A DNA stretch of 64,000 bases from an uncultured Oscillospiraceae bacterium (GCA_910588495.1 CAJUPU010000007.1:1-64000); one strand, 5' to 3'; shown: positions 16,922-25,680, numbered from the stretch's first letter. Notes: generated from the sequence alone by a model not told the origin. Made by a program: numbers and translations.

Positions 16922-16958
16922 CCTCATGGCGGTCTGTCCGCCTCTTTTGTGATATCGT

Positions 16959-19034
16959 TCAGTTGAACAGCTCCGCGTTCTCGTCGAAGAGCTCCCGCAC
17001 CTTTTTCTTCAGCAGCCGGTGGGACGGCTTTTTCAGCTCCGGGTCGGCGGCGATCAGCTCCTGGGCCGCCTGCCGGGCCTCCTTCAGCAGCTCCATGTCG
17101 GCGGCAAAGTCCGCCACCTTCAGCTGGGGCAGGCCGTGCTGGCGCTTGCCGAAGAAGTCGCCGGGGCCCCGCAGGCGCAGGTCCTCCTCCGCGATCTGGA
17201 AGCCGTCCCCCGTGGCGCACAGCGCCTTGAGGCGTTCCCGGGCGGTCTCGCTGCGGCTGGCGGTGACCAGCACGCACCAGCTCTGGTGCTTCCCCCGGCC
17301 CACACGGCCCCGCAATTGGTGGAGCTGGCTCAGGCCGAACCGCTCCGCGTTCTCCACGATCATCAGCGAGGCGTTGGGCACGTCCACCCCCACCTCGATC
17401 ACCGTGGTGGACACCAGGATGTCCAGCTCCCCCCGGTGGAAGGCGGACATCACGTCCTCCTTCTCCCGGGCCTTCAGCCTGCCGTGGACGAAGCCCACCC
17501 GAAGCTCGGGGAACACCCGCTCCCGCAGTTGGGCGGCGTAGGCGGTCACCGCCTTCAGGTCCATGCCGGGCCCGTCCTCCCAGCCGCCGCCATTCTCCTC
17601 CACCGCGGGGCACACGATGTAGACCTGGCGGCCCTCCCCCACCTGCTTGCGCACGAAGCCGTACATCCGCGCCCGCTTGTCCTCCCCCACCAGCAGGGTG
17701 GTCACCGGGAAGCGCCCCGGGGGCAGCTCGTCTATGACGGACACGTCCAAGTCCCCATAGATGATGAGGGCCAGGGTCCGGGGGATGGGGGTGGCGGACA
17801 TGACCAGGATGTGGGGCGGGACGGCCCCTCCCTTCTCCGCCAGGGCGGAGCGCTGGGCCACCCCGAAGCGGTGCTGCTCGTCGGCGATCACCAGCCCCAG
17901 GTCCTTGTACTCCACCCCCTGGGAGAACAGGGCGTGGGTGCCCACCACCAGGTCGATCTCCCCCGCCTCCAGCGCCGACAGCAGCGCCTTTTTCTCCCTC
18001 CCCTTCACCGAGCCGGTGAGCAGGGCCACCCGCACCCCGGCGGGGGAGAGCAGGGCCTCCATGGTCCGGGCGTGCTGCTCCGCCAGCAGCTCGGTGGGGG
18101 CCATAAGGGCGCACTGGAGCCCGTTCTTCGCCGCCGCCCAGGCCCCGAAGGCGGCCACCGCTGTCTTGCCCGAGCCCACGTCCCCCTGGACCAGCCGGTT
18201 CATGGCCCGGCCGGAGCGCAGGTCGGCGGCCATGTCGTCCATGGCCCGGCGCTGGGCAGTGGTGGGGGCGAAGGGCAGCAGGGCGGCGAAGTCCTCCGGC
18301 GAACCCTCCACCGGCCGGCCCTCCCCCGCCGAGCGGCGGTCCTTCAGCTGGGCCAGGCCGCAGGTGAGGACGAACAGCTCCTCGAACACCAGCCGCCGCC
18401 GGGCGATGGCCAGCGCCTCGAAGTCGTCGGGGAAGTGGATGTTCTTCCGGGCGAACTGGGTCTGGCACAGCCGGTGCTCCTTGCGCAGGCGGGCGGGCAG
18501 CACCTCGGGCAGGCCGTCCAGGCACTCGTCCACCGCCCGGCGCGCGATCCCCGCCAGCAGATTGTTGGATATGCCCGCCGTCAGGGGGTACACCGGCATG
18601 ATCAGCCCCGTGGTCCGGGCGGTCCCCTCCCGCTCGAACACCGGGTTGGTCATGGCGAACAGGTTCCCCTGCCGCTCCACCACGCCGAAAAAGATATAGC
18701 TCTCCCCCCGGCGGACCGCCTCCCGGATGTAGTCCTGGTTGAAGAAGGTGATGTGCACCGTGCCGGTGCTGTCCACCGCCTTGATCTTCACCAGGGACAG
18801 CCCCCGGCGGACGTAGCTCACCCTGGGGGTCTCCGCCACCACGGCGGACACGCAGCAGGGCCGGTCCACGGGGGCGTCCCCCAGGGCGTACTGCTCCCGC
18901 CGGTCCTCGTACCGCTGGGGCAGATGGTCCAGCACGTCCCCCAGGGCACGCAGGCCCAGCTTTTCCAGCTTTTTTCCCCTGGCGGGGCCCACCCCGGGCA
19001 GGCCGGTCAGAGGGGTGTCTCGTGTCAGCGGCAT
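16959..19034 (-). CDS. recG: ATP-dependent DNA helicase RecG
   Basis: A 691-residue helicase that remodels stalled forks and Holliday junctions. The N-terminal wedge domain begins with LTGLPGVGPARGKKLEKLG (HhH-like). Helicase motifs follow in order: I GDVGSGKTAVA, Ia MAPTELLAEQH, II DEQHRFGV, III MSATPIPRT, V VSTTVIEVGVDVP and VI HQLRGRVGRG. The C-terminal TRG region is present. Length is normal (about 690). It lies 38 nt before the GTPase-nuclease gene in the same direction and may share a transcript with it. Confidence 0.96.
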   Translation of the reverse strand: MPLTRDTPLTGLPGVGPARGKKLEKLGLRALGDVLDHLPQRYEDRREQYALGDAPVDRPCCVSAVVAETPRVSYVRRGLSLVKIKAVDSTGTVHITFFNQDYIREAVRRGESYIFFGVVERQGNLFAMTNPVFEREGTARTTGLIMPVYPLTAGISNNLLAGIARRAVDECLDGLPEVLPARLRKEHRLCQTQFARKNIHFPDDFEALAIARRRLVFEELFVLTCGLAQLKDRRSAGEGRPVEGSPEDFAALLPFAPTTAQRRAMDDMAADLRSGRAMNRLVQGDVGSGKTAVAAFGAWAAAKNGLQCALMAPTELLAEQHARTMEALLSPAGVRVALLTGSVKGREKKALLSALEAGEIDLVVGTHALFSQGVEYKDLGLVIADEQHRFGVAQRSALAEKGGAVPPHILVMSATPIPRTLALIIYGDLDVSVIDELPPGRFPVTTLLVGEDKRARMYGFVRKQVGEGRQVYIVCPAVEENGGGWEDGPGMDLKAVTAYAAQLRERVFPELRVGFVHGRLKAREKEDVMSAFHRGELDILVSTTVIEVGVDVPNASLMIVENAERFGLSQLHQLRGRVGRGKHQSWCVLVTASRSETARERLKALCATGDGFQIAEEDLRLRGPGDFFGKRQHGLPQLKVADFAADMELLKEARQAAQELIAADPELKKPSHRLLKKKVRELFDENAELFN

Positions 19035-19140
19035 GGTCCCGCCTCCTTGGGAAGCTCCCGATTCGATCTCCCGGATAGTTTACCACATCCCCCCCGTCGA
19101 AAACAATCCCCGGAGGGGGAGGATTTTTCCCCACAAATTG

Positions 19141-19170
19141 GTATAGATCCCGGCGTCCTGGTCCACAATA
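19141..19170 (+). promoter_or_regulatory. Possible sigma-F/G promoter
   Basis: GTATA (19141-19145), 15-nt spacer, GTCCACAATA (19161-19170), close to the forespore consensus GYATA-N15-GGnnAnAnTR with one mismatch. Because spoIIQ is a sigma-F gene in Bacillus this is attractive, but the transcript start would fall at or inside the ribosome-binding site (19176-19180), which weakens the call. Confidence 0.3.
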
Positions 19171-19187
19171 GGGCCGGAGGTGTTGTT

Positions 19188-19925
19188 ATGAACAACAAAC
19201 GAACATGGATCGATAAGCTCAGCGATTTCATCTCGGGAAAGGGTTTCTATCTTGTGGTGCTGGTGTGCGTGGCCGCCATCGCCCTGTCGGGCTGGTATCT
19301 GGTGCAGGGCGTCCGGGGCGGCCTGGAGGACACGCTGGACCAGCCGGTGTCCGGCTCCGCCGCCATCGCGGACAGGCCCTCCGCCCAGCCCACCCCCAGG
19401 CCCGCGGCGAAGCCCTCCGACCCCCCCGCCGCGGCGTCCGCCCGGCTGGAGACCGCTCCGTCCGCCGCCCCCTCCGTCCAGCCTGCCCCCACGCCCACTC
19501 CCGCCCCGGCTCCTCTGGTCTTTACATGGCCGGTGAAGGGGGAGATCGTGGCCGGGTTCTCGGTGGAGGCCCTGGCCTATAACCAGACCATGGGCGACTG
19601 GCGCACCCACAACGGCCTGGACATCGCCGCCGACCGGGGCGCCCAGGTGCTGGCCGCCGCCGCGGGCACCGTGTCCGCCCTCTATCAGGACGATCTGATG
19701 GGCACCGTGGTGGAGATCGACCACGGCCAGGGCCTGGTGAGCCAGTACGCCAACCTGGCGGCCACCCCCACCGTGGAGGTGGGCGATGCGGTGGACACCG
19801 GCACCATCATCGGCTCCGTGGGCGGCACCGCCGCGCTGGAGAGCGGCCTGGCCTCCCACATCCACTACGCCCTGCTGAAGGAGGGCTATCCCGTGGACCC
19901 CGCGGACTACCTGCCCCAGCGGTGA
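19188..19925 (+). CDS. SpoIIQ-like LytM/M23 membrane protein
   Basis: A 245-residue protein with a short cytoplasmic N-terminus (MNNKRTWIDKLSDFISGKGF), one membrane helix (about 21-42), a long Pro/Ala/Ser linker (about 62-110) and a C-terminal M23 domain. The domain has THNGLDIAADRG and SHIHYALLKEG: it keeps the His and Asp of HxxxD and both His residues of HxH. Size, topology and clostridial sporulation context fit SpoIIQ, the forespore partner of SpoIIIAH in engulfment; the clostridial SpoIIQ also keeps its metal site. The start has GGAGG seven nt upstream. A general M23 cell-wall protein is the alternative. Confidence 0.75.
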   Translation: MNNKRTWIDKLSDFISGKGFYLVVLVCVAAIALSGWYLVQGVRGGLEDTLDQPVSGSAAIADRPSAQPTPRPAAKPSDPPAAASARLETAPSAAPSVQPAPTPTPAPAPLVFTWPVKGEIVAGFSVEALAYNQTMGDWRTHNGLDIAADRGAQVLAAAAGTVSALYQDDLMGTVVEIDHGQGLVSQYANLAATPTVEVGDAVDTGTIIGSVGGTAALESGLASHIHYALLKEGYPVDPADYLPQR

Positions 19926-19934
19926 GGATCTGCG

Positions 19935-19969
19935 AAAAGTCCGGCCCCTGGACGGGGCCGGACTTTTTT
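19935..19969. terminator. Bidirectional terminator
   Basis: Stem AAAAGTCCGGCCCC / GGGGCCGGACTTTT with a T6 run, between the M23 gene and ferritin. Confidence 0.9.
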
Positions 19970-19977
19970 GAGCCTTA

Positions 19978-20490
19978 TCAGATCGTCAGGGACGGCGCGG
20001 AGTAGGTCCGGCCCGCCAGCTCGCTGTTGAGCATGTACAGCCCCTTGGCGTCGCCGCCGAACAGCTCCATCTTGCGGATCAGCCCGGAGGAGTTGGCCTC
20101 CTCCTCCCCCTGCTCCTTGATGAACCAGTCCAAAAACTGCACCGTGCGGTGGTCCTTGGCCTGCTGGGCGGCGTCGTAGATGGCGTCGATCAGGCTGGTG
20201 ACGTACTGCTCGTGGGCGTGGGCCGCCTTCAGCGGGTCCATCAGCTCCTTGAACTGCTTGTCGGGCTTGGCCACGGCCTCCAGGGTGACGGTCTGGTCGT
20301 TGTTGTGCAGGTACTTGTACATGAGCATGGCGTGGTCCTGCTCCTCCTTGGCCTGGATCTCATACCAGTTGGCGAAGCCGTCCAGCCCCTGGGCACTGTA
20401 GAAGTTGGCCATGTCCAGGTATAAGTAGGCGGAGTACAGCTCCTTGTTGATCTGGTCGTTCAGCAGCGCGGCCACTTTTTTATCCATCAT
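19978..20490 (-). CDS. ftnA: Ferritin
   Basis: A 170-residue non-haem ferritin that oxidises and stores iron as a 24-mer. The four-helix bundle and ferroxidase ligands are visible: E17 in NKELYSAYLYLDM, the EIQAKEEQDHA motif with Glu and His ligands, and the EEEANSSGLIRKM helix. The start is the ATG at 20490, six nt after AAGGAG; the frame extends upstream without a site. Typical bacterial length. Transcribed alone. Confidence 0.95.
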   Translation of the reverse strand: MMDKKVAALLNDQINKELYSAYLYLDMANFYSAQGLDGFANWYEIQAKEEQDHAMLMYKYLHNNDQTVTLEAVAKPDKQFKELMDPLKAAHAHEQYVTSLIDAIYDAAQQAKDHRTVQFLDWFIKEQGEEEANSSGLIRKMELFGGDAKGLYMLNSELAGRTYSAPSLTI

Positions 20491-20582
20491 CGAACACTCC
20501 TTTTGTCTTTTCTGCGTCCTGGGGCGCATTCTATGGCAAGTATATCACGTTTTTCTGCGCTGTCAACCGTTTTCCGCCCACG

Positions 20583-20617
20583 AAAAGAGCGCCCGGCCCT
20601 GAGGCCGGACGCTCTTG
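20583..20617 (-). terminator. Terminator of the beta-helix gene
   Basis: Minus strand: AAGAGCGTCCGGCC / GGCCGGGCGCTCTT stem (one mismatch) followed by TTCG, just after the stop codon at 20623. Confidence 0.75.
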
Positions 20618-20622
20618 GGGAT

Positions 20623-22185
20623 CTATTCGCCGAAAAACTCGTTGAGCACCGCGCGGCAGTTGTCCACCACGCTGGGATCTTCGCCGGTGAGGGTGGTCAG
20701 CTCCTCCACCGCCACCGCGTTTCCGCCAAAGGCTTCGACGTACCGGGTGAGGATGGCGCGGAGGAGGGCCACGGTGACGAGCTCCCCGCCGTCCCCGTCC
20801 TCATCCACGAGGCCGTTCTCCACCGCCCAGCTCCACAGATCGCCGGAGCCGCCCGCCCGCCGGAACAGCTCCTCCAGCAGGGTCCTGGCCGCCGCGGGGC
20901 GGGCCAGGGGATCGGAGGCGGGGGCCGGGTCGGGATCGGGGTCCGGGTTGGGAGCGGGATCCGGACCGGGATCGGGGTCCGGGCCGGGGGCGTTGGAATC
21001 GAAGGGCGCGTCTTTGACTGTGACATTGTCGGTGTTCACGCCATCCGGCACCTCGCCGTAGAGCGTGCCGCCGTTCAGCTCGATGGCGATCTTGTCTATG
21101 TTTGTGTCGTAGATATCTATGGCATTGCCGCCTTCCACCATGCTGCCCACCGTGCCGCCGTTCATGGTGAACGTGCCATAATACATATGCACGCCTGTTT
21201 CGCCGCTGACGGAGCCGTCCGTTATCTCGGCCTTGCCGCCAAGCACAACAACAACGCCTTTATCTTTGCCGCTGACGGTGCCGCCCGATATGGCGGCGGT
21301 GCCGTCCTGCACAGCAACGCCGTCCGTTTCGCCTCTGACAGAGCCGCCCGTTATCTCGGCCTTGCCGCCGGACACAACCACGCCTGTTTCGCCGCTGACC
21401 GCGCCGCCCTTTATCTCGGCGTTACCGTTGAGCACCGACACGCCGCTTGTACCGCCCTGGACGGCGGCGGCGCCCGATATCTCGGCGGTGCCGCCCACCA
21501 TAAACACGCCCTCATCACTGCCGCTGATGCTGGCGTTGCCCGATATGTCGGCGGTGCCGCCGCTCCCCACAGACACGCCGAAATAATCGCCGCTGACGGT
21601 GCCGCCCGATATGGTGGCGGTGCCGCTCACCACAAACACGCCGAATGTATTGCCGCTGACGGTGCCGCCCGATATGGTGGCGGTGCCGCCGTACACCTCC
21701 ACGCCGGACATATTGCCGGTGACGGTGCCGCCCGTTATGTTGGCGGTGCCACCAGCATCCACCTTCACGCCTGCGTCCATGCCGCTGACGGTGCCGCCCG
21801 TTATGTTGGCTTTGCTGCCGTTATCTACCGTCACGCCGGCATTATTGCCGCTGACCTTGCCGCCTGTCCCGGAGTCCTTCAGCGTCAGCTCGCCGCCGGA
21901 CACTTCGATGCCGGCTTCCTCCTTGCTTGTGAGGGTGTGGCCGTTCAGATCCAGGGTCACATTGCCCCCACTGATCGTAGCACCGCCAATATCGTCATTG
22001 GTCATCGTGATGGTGCCGGACCCGCTTACGCTGTTCTCGATCGCAGTGACGCCCTCCTGGACGGTGCCCACCTCTTGCGACCCCTCCCCGACGATGGTCA
22101 CGGTGTGGGCCAGCGCCGGGAGCACCAGCCCGGCGCACAGCGCCAGGGACAGGCCCACGGACCCGGCCCGTTTCCATAGCTTCAT
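20623..22185 (-). CDS. Secreted right-handed beta-helix surface protein
   Basis: A 520-residue exported protein. Residues 1-26 are a signal peptide (SVGLSLALCAGLVLPALA). About 50-360 is a run of more than fifteen imperfect repeats of roughly 20 residues built on (ATISGGTVSG), the pattern of parallel beta-helix adhesins. A Pro/Asp linker (about 375-410) leads to a helical C-terminal module (LLEELFRRAGGSGDLWSWAVENGLVDEDGDG) that looks like a degenerate SLH or similar anchoring unit. Likely surface-displayed; ligand unknown. The start (ATG, GATGAGG upstream) lies well inside the longer open frame. The repeats make it prone to copy-number change. Its mRNA starts with two strong stem-loops. Confidence 0.8.
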   Translation of the reverse strand: MKLWKRAGSVGLSLALCAGLVLPALAHTVTIVGEGSQEVGTVQEGVTAIENSVSGSGTITMTNDDIGGATISGGNVTLDLNGHTLTSKEEAGIEVSGGELTLKDSGTGGKVSGNNAGVTVDNGSKANITGGTVSGMDAGVKVDAGGTANITGGTVTGNMSGVEVYGGTATISGGTVSGNTFGVFVVSGTATISGGTVSGDYFGVSVGSGGTADISGNASISGSDEGVFMVGGTAEISGAAAVQGGTSGVSVLNGNAEIKGGAVSGETGVVVSGGKAEITGGSVRGETDGVAVQDGTAAISGGTVSGKDKGVVVVLGGKAEITDGSVSGETGVHMYYGTFTMNGGTVGSMVEGGNAIDIYDTNIDKIAIELNGGTLYGEVPDGVNTDNVTVKDAPFDSNAPGPDPDPGPDPAPNPDPDPDPAPASDPLARPAAARTLLEELFRRAGGSGDLWSWAVENGLVDEDGDGGELVTVALLRAILTRYVEAFGGNAVAVEELTTLTGEDPSVVDNCRAVLNEFFGE

Positions 22186-22222
22186 TTCCTCATCCTTTCT
22201 ATATCGATGGTCTAACAGTCCT

Positions 22223-22264
22223 TTCGTGTCCCAACGGGACACGAAGAAACGGCCAGCCGTTTCT
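22223..22264 (-). promoter_or_regulatory. Two adjacent perfect stem-loops at the 5' end of the beta-helix mRNA
   Basis: AGAAACGGC-CA-GCCGTTTCT (22245-22264) directly followed on the transcript by a 10-bp perfect hairpin (22223-22245, arms TTCGTGTCCC / GGGACACGAA, 3-nt loop). They begin at the predicted transcription start. They could stabilise the mRNA or be operator DNA for a repressor. Confidence 0.55.
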
Positions 22265-22270
22265 GACCCC

Positions 22271-22299
22271 AGTATATCCCATCCCGCCGGAAAACGCAA
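22271..22299 (-). promoter_or_regulatory. Sigma-A promoter of the beta-helix gene
   Basis: Minus strand: TTGCGT (22299-22294), 17-nt spacer, TATACT (22276-22271). Confidence 0.65.
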
Positions 22300-22369
22300 G
22301 CCCTTTCCCCCACGAGAACGGGGCGGGGACCCCTCGGCCCTCGCCCCGCTCCGTCACGCCCGGATCAGC

Positions 22370-22903
22370 TCAGCTCTCCATATGGCGGCCCAGAAAGCCG
22401 GCCACCGTCTGGGCCAGCTTCAGCTCCACCTCCCCCAGGGCGGGGGCGTCCCCATCGGACACGAAGGCCACGCAGCCCAGCACGTCTCCCTCGGACAGGA
22501 TGGGCACCGCGATGAGCACCCGGTATTTGTCCGTGCCGTCGCACAGGGACAGCGGCTGATCGGCCTGGACGCTGCGGCGGTCCTCCATCACCTGCTCCAC
22601 CTGGGGGGACACCCGCTTGTCCACCACCTCACGGCGGGGCACGCCGCCGGCGGCGATCACGCTGTCCCGGTCGGTGATCACGGCGGGCAGGCCCGCCACC
22701 CGGCTGATGGTGTCGCACAGCTGGGCGGCAAAGTCGGACACATCGCCCAATTGAGAGTATTTTTTGAAAATAACGCCGCCCTCGCGGTCCGTGTAGATCT
22801 CCAAGGGGTCGCCCTCCCGGATGCGCATGGTGCGCCGGATCTCCTTGGGGATCACCACCCGGCCCAGGTCGTCGATGCGGCGTACGATCCCAGTCGCTTT
22901 CAT
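22370..22903 (-). CDS. spoVT: Stage V sporulation protein T (AbrB-type regulator)
   Basis: A 177-residue forespore transcription factor. The N-terminal AbrB swapped-hairpin DNA-binding domain is nearly canonical (MKATGIVRRIDDLGRVVIPK, then EIRRTMRIREGDPLEIY). The C-terminal GAF-like domain follows (about 56-177; VAGLPAVITDRDSVIAAGG, RVLIAVPILSEGDVLGCVAF). Length matches SpoVT and not the short AbrB/Abh proteins. SpoVT tunes the sigma-G regulon late in sporulation, so the host very probably makes spores. The start has AGGAGG upstream. Confidence 0.94.
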   Translation of the reverse strand: MKATGIVRRIDDLGRVVIPKEIRRTMRIREGDPLEIYTDREGGVIFKKYSQLGDVSDFAAQLCDTISRVAGLPAVITDRDSVIAAGGVPRREVVDKRVSPQVEQVMEDRRSVQADQPLSLCDGTDKYRVLIAVPILSEGDVLGCVAFVSDGDAPALGEVELKLAQTVAGFLGRHMES

Positions 22904-22920
22904 GGTTTTCCTCCTGCGTC

Positions 22921-22946
22921 TGCCGCGGCTGCCCGCGGCATTTTTT
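22921..22946. other. Perfect hairpin in the spoVT leader
   Basis: TGCCGCGG-CTGC-CCGCGGCA (22921-22940) followed by T6 on the plus strand. On the plus strand it would look like a terminator, but no plus-strand gene precedes it; on the minus strand it sits 7-27 nt before the spoVT ribosome-binding site and could affect translation. Confidence 0.5.
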
Positions 22947-23186
22947 GTATCGTTCCATCTGTATTATCCGCAGGATCTGCCAATGTATTCAGATCCTGCC
23001 GCTGGTTTTCTCTGGAAACATGCCGGCGCGCACAGGGCCCGGCGGCCAGACGGCCGCCGGACACCACCACATTTTTTATCGTTCCGGTCATATATGCCTA
23101 TCTCGATCGGCGGGAGCATGTTGGCGGCTTTCCAGGCCGTCCAGCACGCTCCCGCCCAATATTGCGCATTTTTCGGTCCTCTCGGG

Positions 23187-24053
23187 CTAGAGCTCCACCA
23201 CGTCCATCGCCGCCCGCTCCACGCACAGGGCGTTTTTGGTGTCCAGCACCAGGGAGAGCTGCGCGGCGGCGCTCCCCCCCGAGCGGGGATGGAGCACGGC
23301 GGCGTAGTGCAGGGTCTGGGGGCTGTCCCCGGCGCGCTCCAGGGAGAAGCGCAGGGGCTGGGTCTCCGCGAAGGTGCCGCAGGGGGTCTGGCGGAGGCAG
23401 ACGGCGCCCTCGCCCCTGGCCGGGGGCATGGCGCGGACGGTCAGCGTGCACCGCACCGCATAGGCCGCACGGGGGTCCAGCCGGATCTGGGTGGGGTCGC
23501 ACTCGTTCCAGCAGATCTGCTCCCCCTGCCGGCCGTTTTGCCGCCAGGGCAGGCGGCAGCCCGGGCCCCACAGATATCCCGCCTGACGCTCCACGAGATG
23601 GAGGGCACATTTTGGCCTGGCCTTCTCTCCGCCGGGGGGAGGCCAGTGCGTTTGCCCGCGGCACGGCGGCGGACAGACGGGGGGAGGGCAGGGCGGCGGG
23701 CATGGCCCGCAGGGCGGGGGGCAGGGAGGGCCGGGGGGATACGGCCCGCAGGGCGGGACCGGGGCAGGACAGACCTCCAGCACCTTCTCCAGCTTGTTTT
23801 TCAGCAGCATCTGATTTTGGGCCACCACGTCCAGCAGGGAGGCCACGCTCTTGTTCACCGCCAGCACGTCCTGAGGACAGGCGCAGGGCTTCGCCCCCGG
23901 CAGAGTGCCCAGGATGTACTGCAGCTTCTCGCCCTCGGCGTTGATGATATGGCTCAGGGCCAGTTCCTCCATGGCGATGGAGGCGATGATCATGGTCAGG
24001 GCTTCCTCCCGCGTCATATCCGCCCCATGGGCGGGAAAAGAAGGCATAGACAT
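23187..24053 (-). CDS. Exosporium/coat-like protein with Pro-Cys-rich linker
   Basis: A 288-residue protein in three parts. The N-terminal domain (about 10-95) contains TREEALTMIIASIAMEELAL and HIINAEGEKLQYILG, a helical module that in clostridia often precedes collagen-like repeats in spore-surface proteins. It is followed by a Pro/Cys stretch (about 100-135) with repeated CPPPCGP units. The C-terminal region (about 145-288) is beta-rich (TLTVRAMPPARGE, AAQLSLVLDTKN), perhaps a jelly-roll. The Cys content would allow dense cross-linking. Assignment to the spore surface is inference, helped by spoVT next door. Start: ATG at 24053; the upstream open frame has no site. Confidence 0.6.
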   Translation of the reverse strand: MSMPSFPAHGADMTREEALTMIIASIAMEELALSHIINAEGEKLQYILGTLPGAKPCACPQDVLAVNKSVASLLDVVAQNQMLLKNKLEKVLEVCPAPVPPCGPYPPGPPCPPPCGPCPPPCPPPVCPPPCRGQTHWPPPGGEKARPKCALHLVERQAGYLWGPGCRLPWRQNGRQGEQICWNECDPTQIRLDPRAAYAVRCTLTVRAMPPARGEGAVCLRQTPCGTFAETQPLRFSLERAGDSPQTLHYAAVLHPRSGGSAAAQLSLVLDTKNALCVERAAMDVVEL

Positions 24054-24304
24054 ATGAAATGCTCCATTGTGCCGCGCCGGTCCGGGACCGGCGCGGGTCG
24101 TACGGCAGGGAGCGCCCCGCCGCCGCTCCATCCTATGCGGCCGGGACCGCCCTGTTTCAAGCTCACCTGCCGCCCGCCGGGGGCATAGGATGCCCCAGGC
24201 GCTTTGCCGGGCGGGCCGGCACGGCCGTTTTTGACACGTCACAGGTCCCCGCCAGTCTTGCCTTGCGGCGGCCCGACTCAAACTGGATCGAAGGAGGCTC
24301 CGAT

Positions 24305-25375
24305 ATGGTGAGCGTCAGCTTGTGCATGATCGTGAAGAACGAGGAGGATGTGCTGGGGCGGTGCCTGGACAGCGCGGCGGATCTGGCCGACGAGATCGTC
24401 GTCGTGGACACCGGCTCCACCGACCGCACGAAGGAGATCGCCGGGCGCTACACAGACAAGGTATTCCACTTCCCCTGGCGGGACGATTTCGCCGCCGCCC
24501 GGAACGAGTCCTTCGCCCACGCGTCCATGGACTACTGCATGTGGCTGGACGCGGACGATGTGCTGCTGGAGGCGGACCGGGCCGCGTTCCTGGCGCTGAA
24601 GGAGACCCTGGACCCCGCTGTCTCGGTGGTGATGGCCCCCTATCACACCGGCTTCGATGAGAGCGGCCGGGTCACCTTCTCCTACTACCGGGAGCGGCTG
24701 ATCAAGAACCGGGCCGGGATGGCCTGGGAGGGAGCCGTCCACGAGGCCGTCGCTCCCGCGGGCAAGGTCCTGTACGCGGACTTCGCCGTCACCCACCGCA
24801 AGACCCGTCCCTCCGACCCGGACCGCAACCTGCGGATCTACCAGGCCCAGCTGGCCGCGGGAAAAACGCTGGAGCCCCGGCAGCGGTTCTATTACGGCCG
24901 GGAGCTGTACTATCACCAGCGCTGGGCCCAGGCCCTGGAGGTCTTTGAGCAGTTCCTGGCCCAGGGCGGGGGCTGGGTGGAGAACGAGATCGACGCCTGC
25001 TGTCACTGCGCCTACTGCCAGGAGAGGCTGGGCCGGCCCGAGGCAGCGCTGGCGGCGCTGTTTCGCACCTTTTCCTACGACCGGCCCCGGGCGGAGGCGT
25101 GCTGTGAGCTGGGGCGCTGGTTCTTCCAGCGGGAGCGGTACGGCCAGGCGGCCTTCTGGTACGCCCTGGCCCTGACCTGCCCCCGGGATGACCGCCGGGG
25201 CGGGTTCGTGGCCCCGGACTGCTACGGCTATCTGCCCTGTATCCAACTGTGCGTCTGCCACAGCCGCATGGGGGACCAGGAGCGGGCGGCGCAGTTCAAC
25301 GAGCTGGCCGGAGCCTGCAAGCCGGACGATCCGACGGTGGCCCGCAACCGGGCCTATTTTCAAGCGATGGCGTGA
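24305..25375 (+). CDS. Family 2 glycosyltransferase with TPR-like C-terminus
   Basis: A 356-residue GT-A enzyme. The N-terminus has the typical SLCMIVKNEEDVLGRCLDSA and VVVDTGSTDRTKEIA motifs, and the metal-binding DxD appears as WLDADDVL. Residues from about 195 on look like tetratricopeptide-like helices (RQRFYYGRELYYHQRWAQAL, EACCELGRWFFQRERYGQAA). This layout (GT2 plus TPR) is common in Firmicutes for surface or spore-coat glycosylation. It is divergent from the exosporium-like gene and may glycosylate it or flagellin; that is inference. GGAGG upstream of the ATG. Confidence 0.85.
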   Translation: MVSVSLCMIVKNEEDVLGRCLDSAADLADEIVVVDTGSTDRTKEIAGRYTDKVFHFPWRDDFAAARNESFAHASMDYCMWLDADDVLLEADRAAFLALKETLDPAVSVVMAPYHTGFDESGRVTFSYYRERLIKNRAGMAWEGAVHEAVAPAGKVLYADFAVTHRKTRPSDPDRNLRIYQAQLAAGKTLEPRQRFYYGRELYYHQRWAQALEVFEQFLAQGGGWVENEIDACCHCAYCQERLGRPEAALAALFRTFSYDRPRAEACCELGRWFFQRERYGQAAFWYALALTCPRDDRRGGFVAPDCYGYLPCIQLCVCHSRMGDQERAAQFNELAGACKPDDPTVARNRAYFQAMA

Positions 25376-25480
25376 GCGGCCCTCCCCCCATGCGGCGCTT
25401 TTCCGGCCCGACCGTGGGCGCTCTCCTTCATTATATATAGTTTCCCGTTTTCAGGGCAAAATGCGCGGCCCTAAAGTTTA

Positions 25481-25525
25481 AGCACAGCGGCTCCGGAAGG
25501 ATCTTTCCGGGGCCGCTGTGCTTTT
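25481..25525 (+). terminator. Terminator after the glycosyltransferase gene
   Basis: Stem AGCACAGCGGC...GCCGCTGTGCT with an inner CCGGAA/TTCCGG pair and TTTT at the 3' side. Confidence 0.85.
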
Positions 25526-25680
25526 GTCCCGATCGGGCCGGGCAGAGGATCGAAAGCCCCTAAGATCGAGCGGGTCCAGTTGGGCCGCGCGCATCCTCCG
25601 GCGGCTCTACCCACTCCATGAACAAAAGGTGGACTTTTTGAACAGTCAGGCAGTAGGAGAAAAAATTCTCAAAACACACT

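Noticed and set aside
14096..16966. A 956-codon open frame opposite the GTPase-nuclease gene
   Set aside because: Antisense shadow in GC-rich DNA: Pro/Gly/His/Leu-rich product without domains, and the minus-strand gene has complete motifs. The same applies to long antisense frames opposite the SLH protein (46123-48666), recG (17019 onward) and flagellin (25788-27839).
20623..22185. Repetitive DNA at 21.2-21.9 kb as a CRISPR array or satellite
   Set aside because: The repeats are imperfect, in frame and encode beta-helix units (ATISGGTVSG); there are no constant-length spacers. I saw no CRISPR array anywhere in the window.
22921..22946. Hairpin plus T6 as a plus-strand terminator
   Set aside because: No plus-strand transcript precedes it; it lies in the spoVT leader on the other strand.
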